In this document: positions 63,131-64,000 of the stretch, in pieces
Layout: each line of letters begins with the position of its first letter
Position numbering within the stretch: the stretch's first letter is position 1
Source: Capsicum annuum
Lineage: Eukaryota > Streptophyta > Magnoliopsida > Solanales > Solanaceae
Reading direction: 5' to 3'
NCBI RefSeq assembly: GCF_002878395.1
Contig: NC_061120.1
Coordinates: 112,318,993-112,382,992 of the forward strand
DNA length: 64,000 nt
Notes under the pieces: model-generated
Told to the model about the DNA's origin: nothing
The model's input: only the letters and a program-made list of their open reading frames with translations
Databases searched by the model: none
Program-made: the position numbers and the translations under genes

Positions 63131-63310
63131 TTTTTGTTTTTGTGTTCCGCGTTTTCTCCTCTCATTTTTTGTTTCTACCTTCTCCTTCTTACCTTTTCTT
63201 TTCCTTGTTTTCTCTGATCTTTCCTCCAAGTTTTCTTTTTCCTTCTTGTTTCTCTCCCTGTTCGTCCTCTTTTTCTCTTTTGTTTTTTGCTTGTTTCTTT
63301 TTTTTTGTCT
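63124..63310 (+). repeat. Pyrimidine tract
   Basis: TTCTCCTCTC-type run with a Phe/Ser-rich 87-codon frame that is a composition artefact. Confidence 0.85.
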
Positions 63311-63619
63311 CTTTGTGTTGTGTCTGTGTAATATTGTGTAGAGGTGTGTCTTTTATATGGGAGTTGAGGAATGTGTGTATGTTTGTGAGGGGAAAGTTTG
63401 GGTAGTTTTAGGAAAAGTGGTGAAGTTAAATTTAGTGGGGTGGTTTGGATAGATTTTAGGTTTGACCTTTTATTTTTCTTTTTTATTTAAAAAATAAAAA
63501 CAAAAAATGAATAAGTAAAAATATAATGATAAAATATTAACTTAATTATTTTATACTAATAAAAATATTAAAAGTTAGAAGACTAACAAAAGTTATACAG
63601 AGAAAATAGCTCAACTCCC

Positions 63620-64000
63620 TATAATACCCCGAGACTCTAACCAATAGTGCAACCATGACTCAAGTTCATGAGAAGTAAATTATAGTGCTTTGGTTGTTTT
63701 CTGATCAAGGGTGATGTGTATTAATGCCTCAAAGATGTCCTAGCGATTAGGTGAATCAAAACATTCATTACCGATTGAATTCTTGGGAAGGATATTACCA
63801 TATTCAACTTCAAATGAGCATATCTCTCGTTATACTATGAATTATTGATCTCATGACCTACCAAAATATATATAATTGAATTAGCTTTCCAACGATACCA
63901 ATTTCACCCAAATCCGGTATCGGAGCCAAGAGTTATGCCCATTTTACTCCAATATGTCAGGCTGGAAAACTGAGTGACAACATTTTGTGATAAGCTGTCA
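63620..64000 (+). repeat. Edge of another chromovirus LTR, runs off window end
   Basis: TTAGCTTTCCAACGATACCA followed by ATTTCACCCAAATCCGGTAT is the inverse of a segment near 60430-60470 in the LTR at 58471-60754. It is therefore a related LTR in opposite orientation. The left limit near 63620 (ATACCCCGAGACTC) is approximate. Confidence 0.6.

Overview
The window is nuclear DNA of a flowering plant, very probably a member of the Solanaceae. It is AT-rich and packed with nested plant retroelements: chromodomain-bearing Ty3/gypsy elements, Athila and Tat types, RTE-clade LINEs with TTG tails, tRNA-derived SINEs and Mutator-like MITEs. Two 100-N assembly gaps are present (29521-29620 and 46066-46165). 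No bacterial, organellar or CRISPR features were seen.

One intact host gene is recognised. It is a 53-codon gene for mitochondrial ATP synthase subunit e on the minus strand, in three tiny exons (44257-44210, 44072-44007, 33207-33160). No exon is long enough to show up as an ORF. Its second intron is about 10.8 kb and is filled with mobile DNA: LINE, SINE, copia-type, gypsy LTR and MULE-MITE pieces. A near-perfect 154-bp tandem duplication lies just beyond the stop codon.

Layout from left to right: 1-2083 gypsy LTR fragment (-); 2160-7472 degenerate non-autonomous Athila-like element (+); 7473-14330 5'-truncated chromovirus with a 3.9-kb 3' LTR full of minisatellites (+); 14543-25712 chromovirus tandem array LTR-gag/pol-LTR-gag-partial LTR (-), whose outer LTR abuts the C-terminal exons of a MULE transposase (25713-26650, +); 27926-31560 foldback-type inverted repeat built from 112-bp units; 31561-33159 mostly unique sequence; 33160-44257 the ATP synthase gene and its intron; 44407-49060 simple repeats, minisatellites and a SINE; 49949-50032 a decayed tRNA-Leu(CAA); 51340-52363 LTR fragment; 52373-53654 non-autonomous MULE with a perfect 9-bp target duplication; 54323-63310 retroelement nest (Tat-type integrase fragment, Athila gag-pol, 3'-half chromovirus with LTR); 63620-64000 another LTR edge.

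Apart from the ATP synthase gene and possibly the tRNA, the coding matter is broken transposon protein. All retroelement gag/pol reading frames carry stops or frameshifts except one 395-codon RTE reverse transcriptase segment, which lies inside the host intron. Family assignments rest on recognised motifs and remembered family sequences. No search was run.
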